A DNA stretch of 64,000 nt, from the NCBI RefSeq assembly GCF_000282035.1, contig NZ_AKKA01000072.1:62001-126000 (forward strand), read 5' to 3'. A program made the position numbers and the translations under genes. This document shows, piece by piece, positions 25,453-34,993 of the stretch. The notes beneath the pieces were generated by a model, which did not search any database, had not been told where the DNA came from, and was given only the letters and a program-made list of their open reading frames with translations. The DNA comes from Rhizobium sp. CF122. GTDB taxonomy: Bacteria; Pseudomonadota; Alphaproteobacteria; Rhizobiales; Rhizobiaceae. The stretch's first letter is position 1. Each line of letters begins with the position of its first letter.

Positions 25453-26829
25453 TTATGCCACCGCTGCGTGCCAAGCCTGGCGGTAGGCGCCGAGCCCGGG
25501 TATGGCGCTCGGCGCAATACGCCGCTCGCCGCCGGCAGGCGGCTTGATGCCGGTCAAAAGCGCGGCACCCTGGCTCGTACCGGTCGATCCGGGGATGGCG
25601 ATGACATCGCGATTGGTGAGTGCGGCAAGCAGCATCAGATAGAAATCGTTGAGTGCAAAAGGTCCTTCGACGATAACCGGGCCTTGCGCGCCAATCAGAT
25701 CGAGGCAGGCCTGGTTCATCAATGCGAGATAGAGGCACAGCGCGGCATACCGCTCTTCGCCGGTCGCGCTCTGCGCGTTGACCCAGCGTGCGCTTTTGCC
25801 CGGGAACGGTCCGGAGCCGGGTACAACGTTCGGAAGCAGCATCAGACCTTTCACGATGACCTGCCCGATTGCCGAGGCAACCTCTTCCTTGTCAACATGT
25901 CCGATCTCGCCTGAGATCGTTTCAAATTCGCGTCCGCCCATGAACCGGGAGGAGGGAACAGCTCGGCCATAGGCATCGACATTGGCAAGTGTGTCGCGCT
26001 TGGGATCGAGGTGATCGAGATCTCCGCCGACACCGAAACTGATCACCCATGTGCCTGTCGAGACAACTGCGAACGGTGCTGCTCGATCAATTAGATGCGG
26101 CAGAAGTGACGCGTTGGAATCGTGAATGCCACAATAGACAGGGATCTCGCGGGTGAGGCCGATCGCTTCGGCAATATCAGGCAGAACCGGCCCGAGCGGA
26201 TCGAAGGCAGAGCGGATCGGCGCCATGAGATCGCGGACGCCAAGCGCGTCGACCAGCGAGGAATAGCGGCCCTCACGCGGGTTCCAGAGATCGGTATGGC
26301 AGCCGAGTGAGGTTACCTCGTTAGACACAATGCCGGTCAGCCGCGCTGTCCAGTATTGCGGATAGGTGAGGATCGTTACCACCTTGGCAAAGTCATCGGG
26401 CAAGGCGGTCTTCTGGTAATGCAGCTGTGCGCCGATATTCAGGCCCATGGTTTGGTGCGGCGAAAAGGTTTCCTCGAAGGGGGGGCGCAGCCGCGCATAG
26501 GCATCGCGAATATCGGCGGGATATTCGTGCTCGTAATCGAGCACCGGCATGGCCAAATTGCCGGCCTTGTCGAGAAGCGCAGCCGACGCTCCATGGGTGG
26601 TGATCGAGATGGCGTCGAAACCAGGCTCCTTGGCGAAGGAGCGAAGGGCATCCAACGTGAAGGACCAGAGCTTGTCGATATCGTAGTGCGGATAGAGACC
26701 GTCACTGAGGACCGTGTTCGGGGTCCTCGCCTCTGCGACCTCCGCGCCCGTCGCGCTGTCCAGGACAACCACTTTGGCATTGGTCTTGCCGATATCGAGA
26801 ACGGCGATGCGGCTGTCGTTCGATGTCAT
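25453..26829 (-). CDS. rhaK: Rhamnose/rhamnulose FGGY-family kinase RhaK
   Basis: The 458-residue protein is of the FGGY kinase family: [15 protein letters not shown] is the N-terminal phosphate-binding strand, [12 protein letters not shown] contains the sugar-side Asp, and [14 protein letters not shown] is the ATP-side phosphate-2 loop. In Rhizobium leguminosarum the last gene of rhaRSTPQUK encodes this kinase, which is also needed for activity of the rhamnose ABC importer; the same order is seen here. It phosphorylates the imported sugar before RhaD cleavage. It overlaps rhaU by four bases. Confidence 0.9.
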   Translation of the reverse strand: MTSNDSRIAVLDIGKTNAKVVVLDSATGAEVAEARTPNTVLSDGLYPHYDIDKLWSFTLDALRSFAKEPGFDAISITTHGASAALLDKAGNLAMPVLDYEHEYPADIRDAYARLRPPFEETFSPHQTMGLNIGAQLHYQKTALPDDFAKVVTILTYPQYWTARLTGIVSNEVTSLGCHTDLWNPREGRYSSLVDALGVRDLMAPIRSAFDPLGPVLPDIAEAIGLTREIPVYCGIHDSNASLLPHLIDRAAPFAVVSTGTWVISFGVGGDLDHLDPKRDTLANVDAYGRAVPSSRFMGGREFETISGEIGHVDKEEVASAIGQVIVKGLMLLPNVVPGSGPFPGKSARWVNAQSATGEERYAALCLYLALMNQACLDLIGAQGPVIVEGPFALNDFYLMLLAALTNRDVIAIPGSTGTSQGAALLTGIKPPAGGERRIAPSAIPGLGAYRQAWHAAVA

Positions 26830-27146
26830 GGCATATGGAAGACAGTGACGAGGTCGCTCTGGACGGGAGAATTGTCCGGGTTGGTTGCCATGATATCAGC
26901 CATGTGCGCCCACCACTTCTTCATCACGGGATGCTCGGGCAGGCTTGCCATCGTATGATCGGCGCGACGTGTCAGAACGCCGAACAGGGTGTTCGTTTCG
27001 CGGTCGAGATGGATCGAGTAATCGCTGGCGCCGGACTGGTGCAGCAGATCGATCAGTTCCGGCCAGATTTCGTCGTGCCGCTTCCGGTACTCGGCTTCCA
27101 TGCCGGGGTTGAGCGTCATCTTGAAGGCGTGTTTTTCCAGCGTCAT
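26826..27146 (-). CDS. rhaU: L-rhamnose mutarotase
   Basis: A 106-residue dimeric ferredoxin-like protein of the RhaM/RhaU family. It converts alpha- and beta-L-rhamnopyranose so the isomerase and kinase receive the right anomer. Conserved segments are [34 protein letters not shown] and [15 protein letters not shown], with the active-site His and Tyr of the family. The ATG at 27146 overlaps the rhaQ stop (ATGA); a longer open frame upstream is only the rhaQ gene read in another frame. Confidence 0.93.
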   Translation of the reverse strand: MTLEKHAFKMTLNPGMEAEYRKRHDEIWPELIDLLHQSGASDYSIHLDRETNTLFGVLTRRADHTMASLPEHPVMKKWWAHMADIMATNPDNSPVQSDLVTVFHMP

Positions 27147-28156
27147 TTGGAGCTCATGGCTTTGAGGCGGCGGGCGACGATCGGGATCGCGATGGTGATG
27201 ATCAAAAGCAGGCCGATGAAGATCGACATGACGATGCCAGGGACATTCAACAAGCCGAGCCCGAAGGTGACGAGGCCCATGACGAAGGCGGCGATGACGA
27301 CGCCACCGATCTTGCCCGAGCCGCCGAGGATCGAGACACCCCCCAGTACGACCATGGTGACGACTTCGAGTTCCCATCCCTGGGCAATCGAGGGACGGGT
27401 AGAACCAAGCCGCGAGGTCAGGCAGACGGCGGCAACGCCGCTCATGACGCCGGTCAGGATGAAGAGAATGAATTTCACGCGCTCGACCGGAATGCCCGAG
27501 AAGCGGGCGGCGAAGTCGTTATTGCCGATCGTATAGACCTGGCGGCCGAAATTCGTGGCATGCAGCAGGATCGCAAAGGCGATTGCCAGCACAATGAAGA
27601 GCACGAGTTCGAAGGAGAAGACCCAGAAGACGTAACCCTGGCCGAAGAAGGCGAAATCCTCCGGATAACCGCCATAGGCCTGGTCGCCGAGGACGATATA
27701 GGAAATACCGCGGAACAGGCTCATCGTGCCGATCGTGACGACGATCGACGGTAGCTTCATGACGGAGACGAGAAAGCCGTTGAACATGCCGCACAGCAGG
27801 CCGACGCCAATGCCGATGAGGACCAAGCCGGGTGCTCCGACGCCAACTTGCGCTGCCGCTCCCATGGCTGTCGAGGCTAGCGCAATAATGGCGGCAACCG
27901 AAAGGTCGATCTCGCCGGCAATGACGAGCAGCGCCATGGCAAAGGCGATCATCGCCTTTTCCGTGAAGTTGAAGGTCGCGTCCGACAGGTTCCAGGCGTC
28001 CAGGAAGTAGGGGGATGCCAGAGAGTTAAAGATGAAGATCAGGACGGCGACCCCGAAGAGCAGAACCTCCCAGCTCGACATGATGCGCTTGAACGGCGTG
28101 CCGAGGCGATCGGGGATGACGCGCTTTTCGCTCGGGGTGGAAACGACGGTGCTCAT
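27143..28156 (-). CDS. rhaQ: Rhamnose ABC transporter permease RhaQ
   Basis: A 337-residue CUT2 (ribose-type) permease with about ten hydrophobic segments. The motif [15 protein letters not shown] and the AAX-like segment [21 protein letters not shown] are typical of RbsC-type proteins. It is co-translated with rhaP upstream (4-bp overlap) and rhaU downstream. With RhaP it forms the membrane channel of the rhamnose importer. Confidence 0.92.
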   Translation of the reverse strand: MSTVVSTPSEKRVIPDRLGTPFKRIMSSWEVLLFGVAVLIFIFNSLASPYFLDAWNLSDATFNFTEKAMIAFAMALLVIAGEIDLSVAAIIALASTAMGAAAQVGVGAPGLVLIGIGVGLLCGMFNGFLVSVMKLPSIVVTIGTMSLFRGISYIVLGDQAYGGYPEDFAFFGQGYVFWVFSFELVLFIVLAIAFAILLHATNFGRQVYTIGNNDFAARFSGIPVERVKFILFILTGVMSGVAAVCLTSRLGSTRPSIAQGWELEVVTMVVLGGVSILGGSGKIGGVVIAAFVMGLVTFGLGLLNVPGIVMSIFIGLLLIITIAIPIVARRLKAMSSK

Positions 28157-29172
28157 GCTGCCACCTCTGCGGGGATCTCTGCTGCGGCCTTGTCGCGCAG
28201 AATGATGCGACCGCGATTGCGCTCGCGCCTTGCGTTGAAGACGACGGCGAGAATGATGACGGTGCCCGAAATCGCCATTTGCGTGAACGGTGAGATGCCG
28301 ATGACGGGAAGTGCGTTCTTGATGACGCCGAGGAACAGAGCTCCAAGCACAGTGCCGATGACCGAGCCGACGCCGCCGGCAATCGATATGCCGCCGATGA
28401 CGCAGGCCGCAACGCTGTCGAGTTCGAAGCCGCTGGCGATATCGACATAGGCGACGGCGTAGCGCGACACCCAGAGATAGCTTGCAAGGCCGGCAAGCGC
28501 GCCTGACAGAACGAAGGCGAGGAACTTCGTCCAGCCGACATCAATGCCGGCGTAGACCGCGGCCGTCGGATTGCCCCCCGCAGCATAGGTGGAACGGCCG
28601 AACTGGCTGTATTTCAGCAGCATGTAGATCAGGGCGACAATGACGATCGCAGCCCAGCTGAGAACCGGCATGCCAAGGACGACAGTGCGCGGAACGTTGA
28701 GGAACGTCGGCGTCATCTGGTGCGCGTTGACCCATTCGCCGCCAGACAGCACGAAAGCCATGCCGCGATAGATGGTGAGCGTACCGAGCGTGACGACGAT
28801 CGGCGGAATTTCCAGTGCCCAGACGAGGAAGCCATTGATCGCACCGAGAAAGGCGCCGATCAGGATCGCCGCGAGGATGAGCACGATGAGGGGCAGGTCG
28901 GGATAGGCGGCATTCATCATCGCGATCGCCATGCCCGTGAAGGCAAGGTTTGCAGCAACCGACAAGTCGATCGACTTGGTGAGAATGACTGTCATCTGCG
29001 CGAGCGCAAGGATGATAAGGATGGACGTGTCATTGAAGATTGCGGCGAGGTTGCCAGGCGTTGCGAAATCCTGGGCTCTTGCAGAGAAGATCGCGACCAT
29101 GACCGCGATAATGACGAAGAGCAGCGTTTCGCGCTTTTTTAGGAGTCTGGACATTCCGATTACCTCAAGCAT
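28153..29172 (-). CDS. rhaP: Rhamnose ABC transporter permease RhaP
   Basis: A 339-residue CUT2 permease with the RbsC-type SIDLSVAANLAFTGMAIAM and AGIDVGWTKFLAFVLSGALAG motifs and about ten membrane helices. It overlaps the ATPase gene rhaT upstream by eight bases and rhaQ downstream by four bases. RhaP and RhaQ are related but distinct, as in the R. leguminosarum system. Confidence 0.92.
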   Translation of the reverse strand: MLEVIGMSRLLKKRETLLFVIIAVMVAIFSARAQDFATPGNLAAIFNDTSILIILALAQMTVILTKSIDLSVAANLAFTGMAIAMMNAAYPDLPLIVLILAAILIGAFLGAINGFLVWALEIPPIVVTLGTLTIYRGMAFVLSGGEWVNAHQMTPTFLNVPRTVVLGMPVLSWAAIVIVALIYMLLKYSQFGRSTYAAGGNPTAAVYAGIDVGWTKFLAFVLSGALAGLASYLWVSRYAVAYVDIASGFELDSVAACVIGGISIAGGVGSVIGTVLGALFLGVIKNALPVIGISPFTQMAISGTVIILAVVFNARRERNRGRIILRDKAAAEIPAEVAA

Positions 29173-30700
29173 TACCGGTCGCGGCGCGAACCAGCGTTTC
29201 CGGCGTCAGATCCTTGCGTTCGAAGAGACCGGCCATCAGGCCTTCCTTCATCACGAGGACGCGGTCGGACATTCCGATGATCTCCGGCAGTTCCGACGAG
29301 ATCATAATGATCGATAGGCCCTCGGCGGCAAGCTCGCTGATAAAACCGTGCACAGCAGCCTTCGAACCGATGTCGATGCCCTTCGTCGGTTCATCGAGGA
29401 TGATCACCTTGGGCAATGTCGCCAGCCATTTACCGATCACGACCTTCTGCTGATTACCGCCAGATAGCGTTCCGACAGGAACGGAGAGTGCTGCAGCGCG
29501 CAGATCCAGGCGTTCGGCATATTTGCGGGCGAGCGCAAATTCATTGGCCGCCTTCAGAAAGCCCTTGCGCGATGTACGCGTGAGTGATGGCAGGGTCATG
29601 TTCTGGTAGATCGGCATTGGCAGGGCCAAGCCGTGGCGGCCACGCTCCTCCGGCACATAAACGATGCCGGCTCGGATAGCATCAAGCGGGGAATGGACTG
29701 AAAGCGACTGCCCCTCAAGCTTCAGCGTGCCGGATGCAGGCTTGGTGATACCGAAGAGGGACTGGCAGAGCTCGGAACGACCCGCACCGATCAACCCGTA
29801 GACACCGAGGATCTCACCCTTGCGAAGGGTGAACGAGATATCGCGAAACTCTGTCCGGTGACAGTATTTCTCGACTTCGAGCACCGGGCCGCCGATGGCC
29901 ACGTCGACCTTGGGAAATGCATTCTCGACATCACGGCCGACCATGAGCCGGACGATATCATCTTGCGGCGTCTGCTTGAGTTGGCCGTGGCCAACAGCAC
30001 GACCATCGCGGAAAACGACGAAGTTATCGGCAATCTCGTAAAGTTCGTCGAACTTGTGGCTGATGAAGAGGATGGCTTTGCCCTGCGCCTTCAGCCCCTC
30101 GACAATGCGGAAGAGATCATCGATTTCCTTGCGCGATAGTGCTGCGGTCGGCTCGTCCATGATGACGATGCGTGCTTCGATCGAAAGCGCTCGCGCGATG
30201 GCGACGAGATGGCGCTGAGCAATCGAGAGATCCTTAAGGCGGATCGTCGGATCGATGTTGCTTTCAAGCGAATGCAGCAATTCCTTAGAGCGACTGTTCA
30301 TCAGTTTCCAGTCGATCGTGCGGAACCTTGTGCGCGGCGCATGGCCGAGGAAGATGTTTTCTGCAACCGTCAGCTCATCGAAGAGCACGGTTTCCTGGTG
30401 GATGGCGGTGACGCCGACGTCGATGGCGGCCTGCGCATTGGCGAAGGTCGTGGGCTTGCCGTTAACGATGATCTCGCCTTCGTTTGGCCGATAGATGCCG
30501 GTCAGGATCTTGACGAGTGTTGACTTGCCGGCGCCGTTTTCGCCGATCAGGGCGGTGACCTTGCCCGGATAGAGCGCGATGCTGACGTTGTCGAGCGCCT
30601 TCACGCCGGGGAAAATCTGCGAAATGCCACGCATTTCCAGAATGGCGGGCGCGTCGTCGGTCTTGAGGCCTGCGACGGGTTGTTGAAGGGCGGTGTTCAT
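29165..30700 (-). CDS. rhaT: Rhamnose ABC transporter ATPase RhaT (two ABC domains)
   Basis: A 511-residue RbsA-type protein with two fused ATPase domains. The first has a complete Walker A (GENGAGKS, 53-60), a signature region (LSIAQRHLVAIARAL) and Walker B IVIMDEPT. The second has the degenerate P-loop GLIGAGRSEL, as is usual in this family, with signature LSGGNQQKVVIGKWL and VIILDEPT. It energises uptake through RhaPQ. A strong stem-loop lies between it and the binding-protein gene rhaS. Confidence 0.93.
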   Translation of the reverse strand: MNTALQQPVAGLKTDDAPAILEMRGISQIFPGVKALDNVSIALYPGKVTALIGENGAGKSTLVKILTGIYRPNEGEIIVNGKPTTFANAQAAIDVGVTAIHQETVLFDELTVAENIFLGHAPRTRFRTIDWKLMNSRSKELLHSLESNIDPTIRLKDLSIAQRHLVAIARALSIEARIVIMDEPTAALSRKEIDDLFRIVEGLKAQGKAILFISHKFDELYEIADNFVVFRDGRAVGHGQLKQTPQDDIVRLMVGRDVENAFPKVDVAIGGPVLEVEKYCHRTEFRDISFTLRKGEILGVYGLIGAGRSELCQSLFGITKPASGTLKLEGQSLSVHSPLDAIRAGIVYVPEERGRHGLALPMPIYQNMTLPSLTRTSRKGFLKAANEFALARKYAERLDLRAAALSVPVGTLSGGNQQKVVIGKWLATLPKVIILDEPTKGIDIGSKAAVHGFISELAAEGLSIIMISSELPEIIGMSDRVLVMKEGLMAGLFERKDLTPETLVRAATGNA

Positions 30701-30730
30701 CAGCGGTTACCGGTGTCGAATTGGGACGTC

Positions 30731-30750
30731 CCGGCGGCTTTAGCCGCCGG
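30731..30750 (-). promoter_or_regulatory. Stem-loop between rhaS and rhaT
   Basis: CCGGCGGC-TTTA-GCCGCCGG is a perfect 8-bp stem with a four-base loop. No T-run follows in the rhaS-to-rhaT direction, so it probably stabilises the rhaS end of the message or partly attenuates readthrough, which favours excess binding protein. Confidence 0.55.
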
Positions 30751-30776
30751 GTTCTGTTTCTTGAGCGAATTCAGGC

Positions 30777-31772
30777 TCAGAAGACCTTCGAGAACTGGTC
30801 GATGTTCGACGCATTGTAGACGAACGGGTCGGCCATAGCAGCTTCTCCGTTCTCGCCGATCTTGATCTTGCCCATGCGGCCGGCTTCGACTTCGGTGCCC
30901 GGCTTGCCAGTCGCGTCTCCCTTTACGAGATGGTAGGCGATTTGCGTTGCGGAGTAGCCGAGGTCGATCGGGTTCCAGATGGCGAATTCCTTGGTTGCAC
31001 CCGACTTGATCGCGCCAGCCATTTCCGACGGCAGACCGAGGCCAGTCACATAGACCTTGCCGACAAGGCCTTTGTCTTCGACGACCTTGGAAGCGGCCAG
31101 AACGCCGACCGTCGTCGGAGCGACGATGACCTTGACGTTCGGGTTCGACTTCAGCAGGCCTTCGGCTTCGCGATAGGACTTGTCCGACAGATCGTCGCCG
31201 TAAACGGTGGTGACGAGGTTGAGGCCCGGGAAGTCCTTGAGCTGCTTCTTCATCTGGTCGATCCAGATGTTCTGGTTCGTCGAGGTCGTCGTGGCCGACA
31301 GGATCGCGAAGTCACCCTTGCCGCCTTCGAGGTGGTCCTTGGCGAGCGTCAGGCACATTTTGCCGATCAGTTCGTTCGACGACGGGTTCAGTTGCAGGAT
31401 GCGGCCGTCCTTGTTGACGCCGGAATCCCACGAGATGACCTTGATGCCGCGCTGCTTGGCCTTCTTCAGGGCCGGAACAACTGCATCCGGGTCATTGGCG
31501 GAGATGGCGATGGCATCAACACCCTGAGCGATCAGCGAGTTGATGACTTCGATCTGGCCTTCGGCCGTCGTCGAAGTCGGGCCGGTGTAGATCACTTCCA
31601 CGCCGCCGAGTTCCTTGGCTGCTTCCTGGGCGCCCTTGTTCGCAGCCTCAAAGAAGCCGTTGCCGAGCGATTTCACCACAAGACCAATCTTGACGTCCTT
31701 GGCGCTAGCCGCGCCGGCCATCATGGCGACGGCAAACGCCACGCCGATTGCGAGTGTCTTTGCAAGTTTCAT
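30777..31772 (-). CDS. rhaS: Rhamnose-binding periplasmic protein RhaS
   Basis: The start at 31772 is chosen because it opens into a signal peptide (MKLAKTLAIGVAFAVAMM, cleavage after ASA) with a GGAGG-type site upstream; an open frame to 31823 adds unrelated residues. The mature protein is a periplasmic_binding_4-type (RbsB/LsrB-like) sugar receptor with KIGLVVKSLGNGFF at the first strand and AISANDPDAVVPALKKA. It delivers L-rhamnose to RhaPQT. The gene follows rhaR by 51 bases on the same strand. Confidence 0.92.
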   Translation of the reverse strand: MKLAKTLAIGVAFAVAMMAGAASAKDVKIGLVVKSLGNGFFEAANKGAQEAAKELGGVEVIYTGPTSTTAEGQIEVINSLIAQGVDAIAISANDPDAVVPALKKAKQRGIKVISWDSGVNKDGRILQLNPSSNELIGKMCLTLAKDHLEGGKGDFAILSATTTSTNQNIWIDQMKKQLKDFPGLNLVTTVYGDDLSDKSYREAEGLLKSNPNVKVIVAPTTVGVLAASKVVEDKGLVGKVYVTGLGLPSEMAGAIKSGATKEFAIWNPIDLGYSATQIAYHLVKGDATGKPGTEVEAGRMGKIKIGENGEAAMADPFVYNASNIDQFSKVF

Positions 31773-31823
31773 GCTTTCATCCTCCCACGTTGATAAGACT
31801 TGACTACATCCTGACGGCGCCAC

Positions 31824-32633
31824 TCACGCGACCGACGAGGAATCCTCCTTCGCTTGCGAGACAGTGCTCGCTATGACGAGCTTGATGCCCGCATCTTCGA
31901 TCATCCGGACGGAGTCCTCGGGAACACCGTCGTCAGTGATAATTGTCGAAACGCGGTCGAGCGGGCACAGAATGAGGCTCGACCGGCGGTGAAACTTGCT
32001 GGAATCGACCATGACGACCAACTCGTCGGCCTGATGCATCAGCTTCTGCTCGCTCTGAATGATTTGCGCGTCGGCTTCCATGATGCCGAGCGGGCCGACG
32101 CCCTGCGCACCGATAAAGAAGCGGCGGGCGTAAAAATTGCGGATCGCATCGTTGTCGAACGGCGACAGGATCAGGCTCTGCTCGCGGTAGATGACGCCAC
32201 CTGGCACCGTCACCGTATTCTTCGAATGCTTGACCAGGTGCTCGGCGATCGCAAACGAGTTGGTCATCACCTGCATGCGATGGGCCGCCATGAAGTGCAC
32301 CATCTGGAACGTGGTCGTCCCGCCATTGATGATGATGGCATCGCCTGGATCGCACAGATCAACGGCTGCCCGCGCGATTGAGCGCTTTTTATCGATGTTG
32401 ACTGATTCCGAAACCCGAAAGGGGCGTCCAGCGAGATTCCCGAGCTGCGGCGGGTGCACGGCTTCGGCGCCACCGCGCACACGCCGGATCTTTCCCTGCA
32501 CGTGAAGGGCCGCGATGTCACGCCGGATCGTCGCCTCGGAAGCCTCGGTCAGTTCGGAAATATCCTGAATCGTGACGACCGACTTTTCCTGAACGGCGCT
32601 CAATATGATGCGATGGCGTTCGCGTTCGTGCAT
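31824..32633 (-). CDS. rhaR: DeoR-family repressor of rhamnose genes RhaR
   Basis: A 269-residue protein from the ATG at 32633 (AGGAGG directly upstream). It has an N-terminal DeoR HTH (TIQDISELTEASEATIRRDI) and a sugar-phosphate-sensing C-terminal domain (GDAIIINGGTTTFQM, KFHRRSSLILCPLDRVSTIITDD). In R. leguminosarum this DeoR-type protein heads the rhaRSTPQUK operon and represses both it and rhaDI. The pair of 19-bp arms at 32675-32747 is its likely target. This differs from the AraC-type RhaR/RhaS activators of E. coli. Confidence 0.9.
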   Translation of the reverse strand: MHERERHRIILSAVQEKSVVTIQDISELTEASEATIRRDIAALHVQGKIRRVRGGAEAVHPPQLGNLAGRPFRVSESVNIDKKRSIARAAVDLCDPGDAIIINGGTTTFQMVHFMAAHRMQVMTNSFAIAEHLVKHSKNTVTVPGGVIYREQSLILSPFDNDAIRNFYARRFFIGAQGVGPLGIMEADAQIIQSEQKLMHQADELVVMVDSSKFHRRSSLILCPLDRVSTIITDDGVPEDSVRMIEDAGIKLVIASTVSQAKEDSSSVA

Positions 32634-32674
32634 GGGGTTCCTCCTAGCTTGCTTATTTCGCAGTTGTGAGAATG

Positions 32675-32747
32675 TGTCAATCAAAAACGATCATAAAATT
32701 TCATAGTGCGCTGCAACATAATCGAAGTTGATCGTTTTCGATTGACA
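32675..32747. promoter_or_regulatory. Divergent rha operator/promoter with paired 19-bp arms
   Basis: TGTCAATCAAAAACGATCA (32675-32693) recurs inverted at 32729-32747 with a single mismatch. Each arm ends outward in TTGACA: the right arm supplies a -35 for rhaD at 32742-32747 (a -10-like element about 16 bases on), and the left arm supplies one for rhaR on the other strand. A repressor bound to both arms would cover both -35 elements at once. The DeoR-type RhaR is the natural candidate. Confidence 0.7.
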
Positions 32748-32833
32748 ATGTCCATTTCGATGAGCGATACCGTCACCGCAAAGGAGCGCTGAGGTCGTTC
32801 GCGCTTCCAAGAAATTTTACATGGGAGGATGAC

Positions 32834-34930
32834 ATGGCGGCAACCGTCCGGCTTCTTGATAACCGTTGGGACGATTCACACGCGGCAGGCCTCGATGAGC
32901 CCGGTAAGCTTTTGTATCGCTCGAATCTGCTTGGCGCCGACAAGCGCATCACCAACTATGGCGGCGGCAACACCTCTGCCAAGGTGATGGAAACCGATCC
33001 GCTGACTGGCGAAAAGGTAAAGGTTCTCTGGGTCAAGGGTTCCGGTGGCGACGTCGGCACCATCAAGCTCGACGGATTTGCGACGCTCTATCAGGACAAG
33101 CTCGACTCGCTGAAGGCGATCTACAAGGGCGTCGAGGATGAGGACCGCATGGTCGGCTTCCTGCCGCATTGCACCTACAACCTCAACAGCCGCGCTGCCT
33201 CGATCGACACGCCGCTACACGGTTTCGTGCCCTTTAGGCATGTCGACCACATGCATCCGGATGCAATCATCGCAATCGCTGCCTCGAAGAACTCCAAGGA
33301 ACTGACGAAACAGATTTTTGGCGATGAAATCGGCTGGCTGCCATGGCGCCGTCCGGGCTTCCAGCTCGGCCTGGACCTCGAAGCTTTCGTCAAGGCGAAC
33401 CCGAATTCGAAGGGCGTCGTGCTTGAAAGCCACGGTCTCTTTACCTGGGCAAACGATGCCAAGGCCTGCTACGAGCTGACGCTCGAGATCATCAACAAGG
33501 CGATCGTCTGGTTTGCCGAAAAGACGGAAGGCAAGACGATCTTCGGTGGCGCCGCTACGCAGAGCCTGCCGGTTGAAGAGCGCCGCGCCATTGCAGCCCG
33601 CCTGATGCCCGAAATCCGCGGCCGCATCGGCAAGGCGGAGCGCAAGCTCGGTCACTTCGACGACCAGGACGCCGTGCTCGAATTCGTCAACTCCAAGAAC
33701 CTGCAGCCGCTAGGCGCGCTCGGTACCAGCTGCCCGGATCACTTTCTGCGCACCAAGATCCGCCCGCTGATCGTCAATTTCGACCCGGCAAAGCCTGACG
33801 TGGATGCGATCGTTGCCGGTCTCGACAAGGCGCTTGAAGACTACCGCGCCGACTATGCCCGCTACTACAGCGACTGCAAGCATGCCAATTCGCCCGCCAT
33901 GCGCGACGCGAACCCGGTTATCTTCCTCGTTCCCGGCGTCGGCATGCTGTCGTTCGCCCGCGACAAGGCGACTGCCCGCATCGCCAGCGAGTTCTACGTC
34001 AACGCCATCAATGTCATGCGCGGTGCTTCGACCGTTTCCGAATACCAGGGTCTGCCCGAGCAGGAAGCATTCGACATCGAGTACTGGCTACTCGAAGAAG
34101 CCAAGCTCCAGCGCATGCCGAAGCCGAAGAGCCTTGCTGGCAAGGTTGCCTTCGTCACTGGCGGTGCCGGCGGCATTGGTCGTGCAACGGCTGCCCGCCT
34201 GATCGGCGAGGGTGCTTGCGTGGTGCTTGCCGACATCGACCAGGATGCACTCGACAGCACAAAGGCCGATTTCGCCAAGCAGTTCGGCGCGGATGCTGTT
34301 TGCGGCGTCAAGCTTGATGTGACCAAGGAAGACGCGGTGATTTCGTCGTTTGCGGAAGCCTGCGTCGAATTCGGTGGTGTGGATATCCTCGTTTCGAACG
34401 CAGGTATCGCTTCGTCTGCTCCGATCGAAAGCACCGAGCTTTCGATGTGGAACAAGAACATCGACATTCTGGCGACCGGCTACTTCCTGGTGTCGCGCGA
34501 AGCCTTCCGTCTTTTCCGCAAGCAGTGCCTCGGCGGAAACGTCGTATTCGTCGCTTCCAAGAACGGTCTGGCATCCTCGCCGAACGCTGCGGCCTATTGC
34601 ACGGCCAAGGCGGCCGAGATCCATCTTGCCCGTTGCCTGGCGCTCGAAGGCGCAGAAGCTGGCATTCGCGTCAACACCGTCAATCCGGATGCAGTTCTTC
34701 GCGGATCGAAGATCTGGAGCGGCGAGTGGCGCGAACAGCGTGCAGCATCGTCAAAGATCGAGATCAACGAGCTCGAGGAGCATTACCGCAAGCGTTCCAT
34801 GCTGAAGCTCAATGTCTTCCCTGAGGACATCGCCGAAGCAATCTACTTCCTGGCGTCTGATCTCTCGGCGAAATCGACCGGCAACATCATCAACGTCGAT
34901 GCCGGCAACGCGCAGAGCTTCCCGCGCTAA
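32834..34930 (+). CDS. rhaD: Bifunctional rhamnulose-1-phosphate aldolase/lactaldehyde dehydrogenase RhaD
   Basis: This 698-residue fusion has an N-terminal class II aldolase/adducin domain (about 25-400, with the zinc-type histidines in VDHMHPDAII and ESHGLFTW). It cleaves rhamnulose-1-phosphate to dihydroxyacetone phosphate and lactaldehyde. The C-terminal SDR domain (about 430-698: GKVAFVTGGAGGIGRATA, VSNAGIASS, AAYCTAKAAEIH) oxidises the lactaldehyde. The fusion is the usual RhaD of Rhizobiales and Bacillus-type pathways. GGGAGG precedes the ATG, and the gene is divergent from rhaR. Confidence 0.94.
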   Translation: MAATVRLLDNRWDDSHAAGLDEPGKLLYRSNLLGADKRITNYGGGNTSAKVMETDPLTGEKVKVLWVKGSGGDVGTIKLDGFATLYQDKLDSLKAIYKGVEDEDRMVGFLPHCTYNLNSRAASIDTPLHGFVPFRHVDHMHPDAIIAIAASKNSKELTKQIFGDEIGWLPWRRPGFQLGLDLEAFVKANPNSKGVVLESHGLFTWANDAKACYELTLEIINKAIVWFAEKTEGKTIFGGAATQSLPVEERRAIAARLMPEIRGRIGKAERKLGHFDDQDAVLEFVNSKNLQPLGALGTSCPDHFLRTKIRPLIVNFDPAKPDVDAIVAGLDKALEDYRADYARYYSDCKHANSPAMRDANPVIFLVPGVGMLSFARDKATARIASEFYVNAINVMRGASTVSEYQGLPEQEAFDIEYWLLEEAKLQRMPKPKSLAGKVAFVTGGAGGIGRATAARLIGEGACVVLADIDQDALDSTKADFAKQFGADAVCGVKLDVTKEDAVISSFAEACVEFGGVDILVSNAGIASSAPIESTELSMWNKNIDILATGYFLVSREAFRLFRKQCLGGNVVFVASKNGLASSPNAAAYCTAKAAEIHLARCLALEGAEAGIRVNTVNPDAVLRGSKIWSGEWREQRAASSKIEINELEEHYRKRSMLKLNVFPEDIAEAIYFLASDLSAKSTGNIINVDAGNAQSFPR

Positions 34931-34942
34931 GTCCAACTGCTA

Positions 34943-34963
34943 CGGCGGGCGCCATGCCCGCCG
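34943..34963 (+). promoter_or_regulatory. Stem-loop between rhaD and rhaI
   Basis: CGGCGGGC-gccat-GCCCGCCG is a perfect 8-bp stem with a five-base loop, and no T-run follows it. It lies 12 bases after the rhaD stop and probably shapes message stability or partial readthrough rather than ending transcription. Confidence 0.5.
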
Positions 34964-34993
34964 CTTCTTATCCACATATGTCGGGAGGAAACC

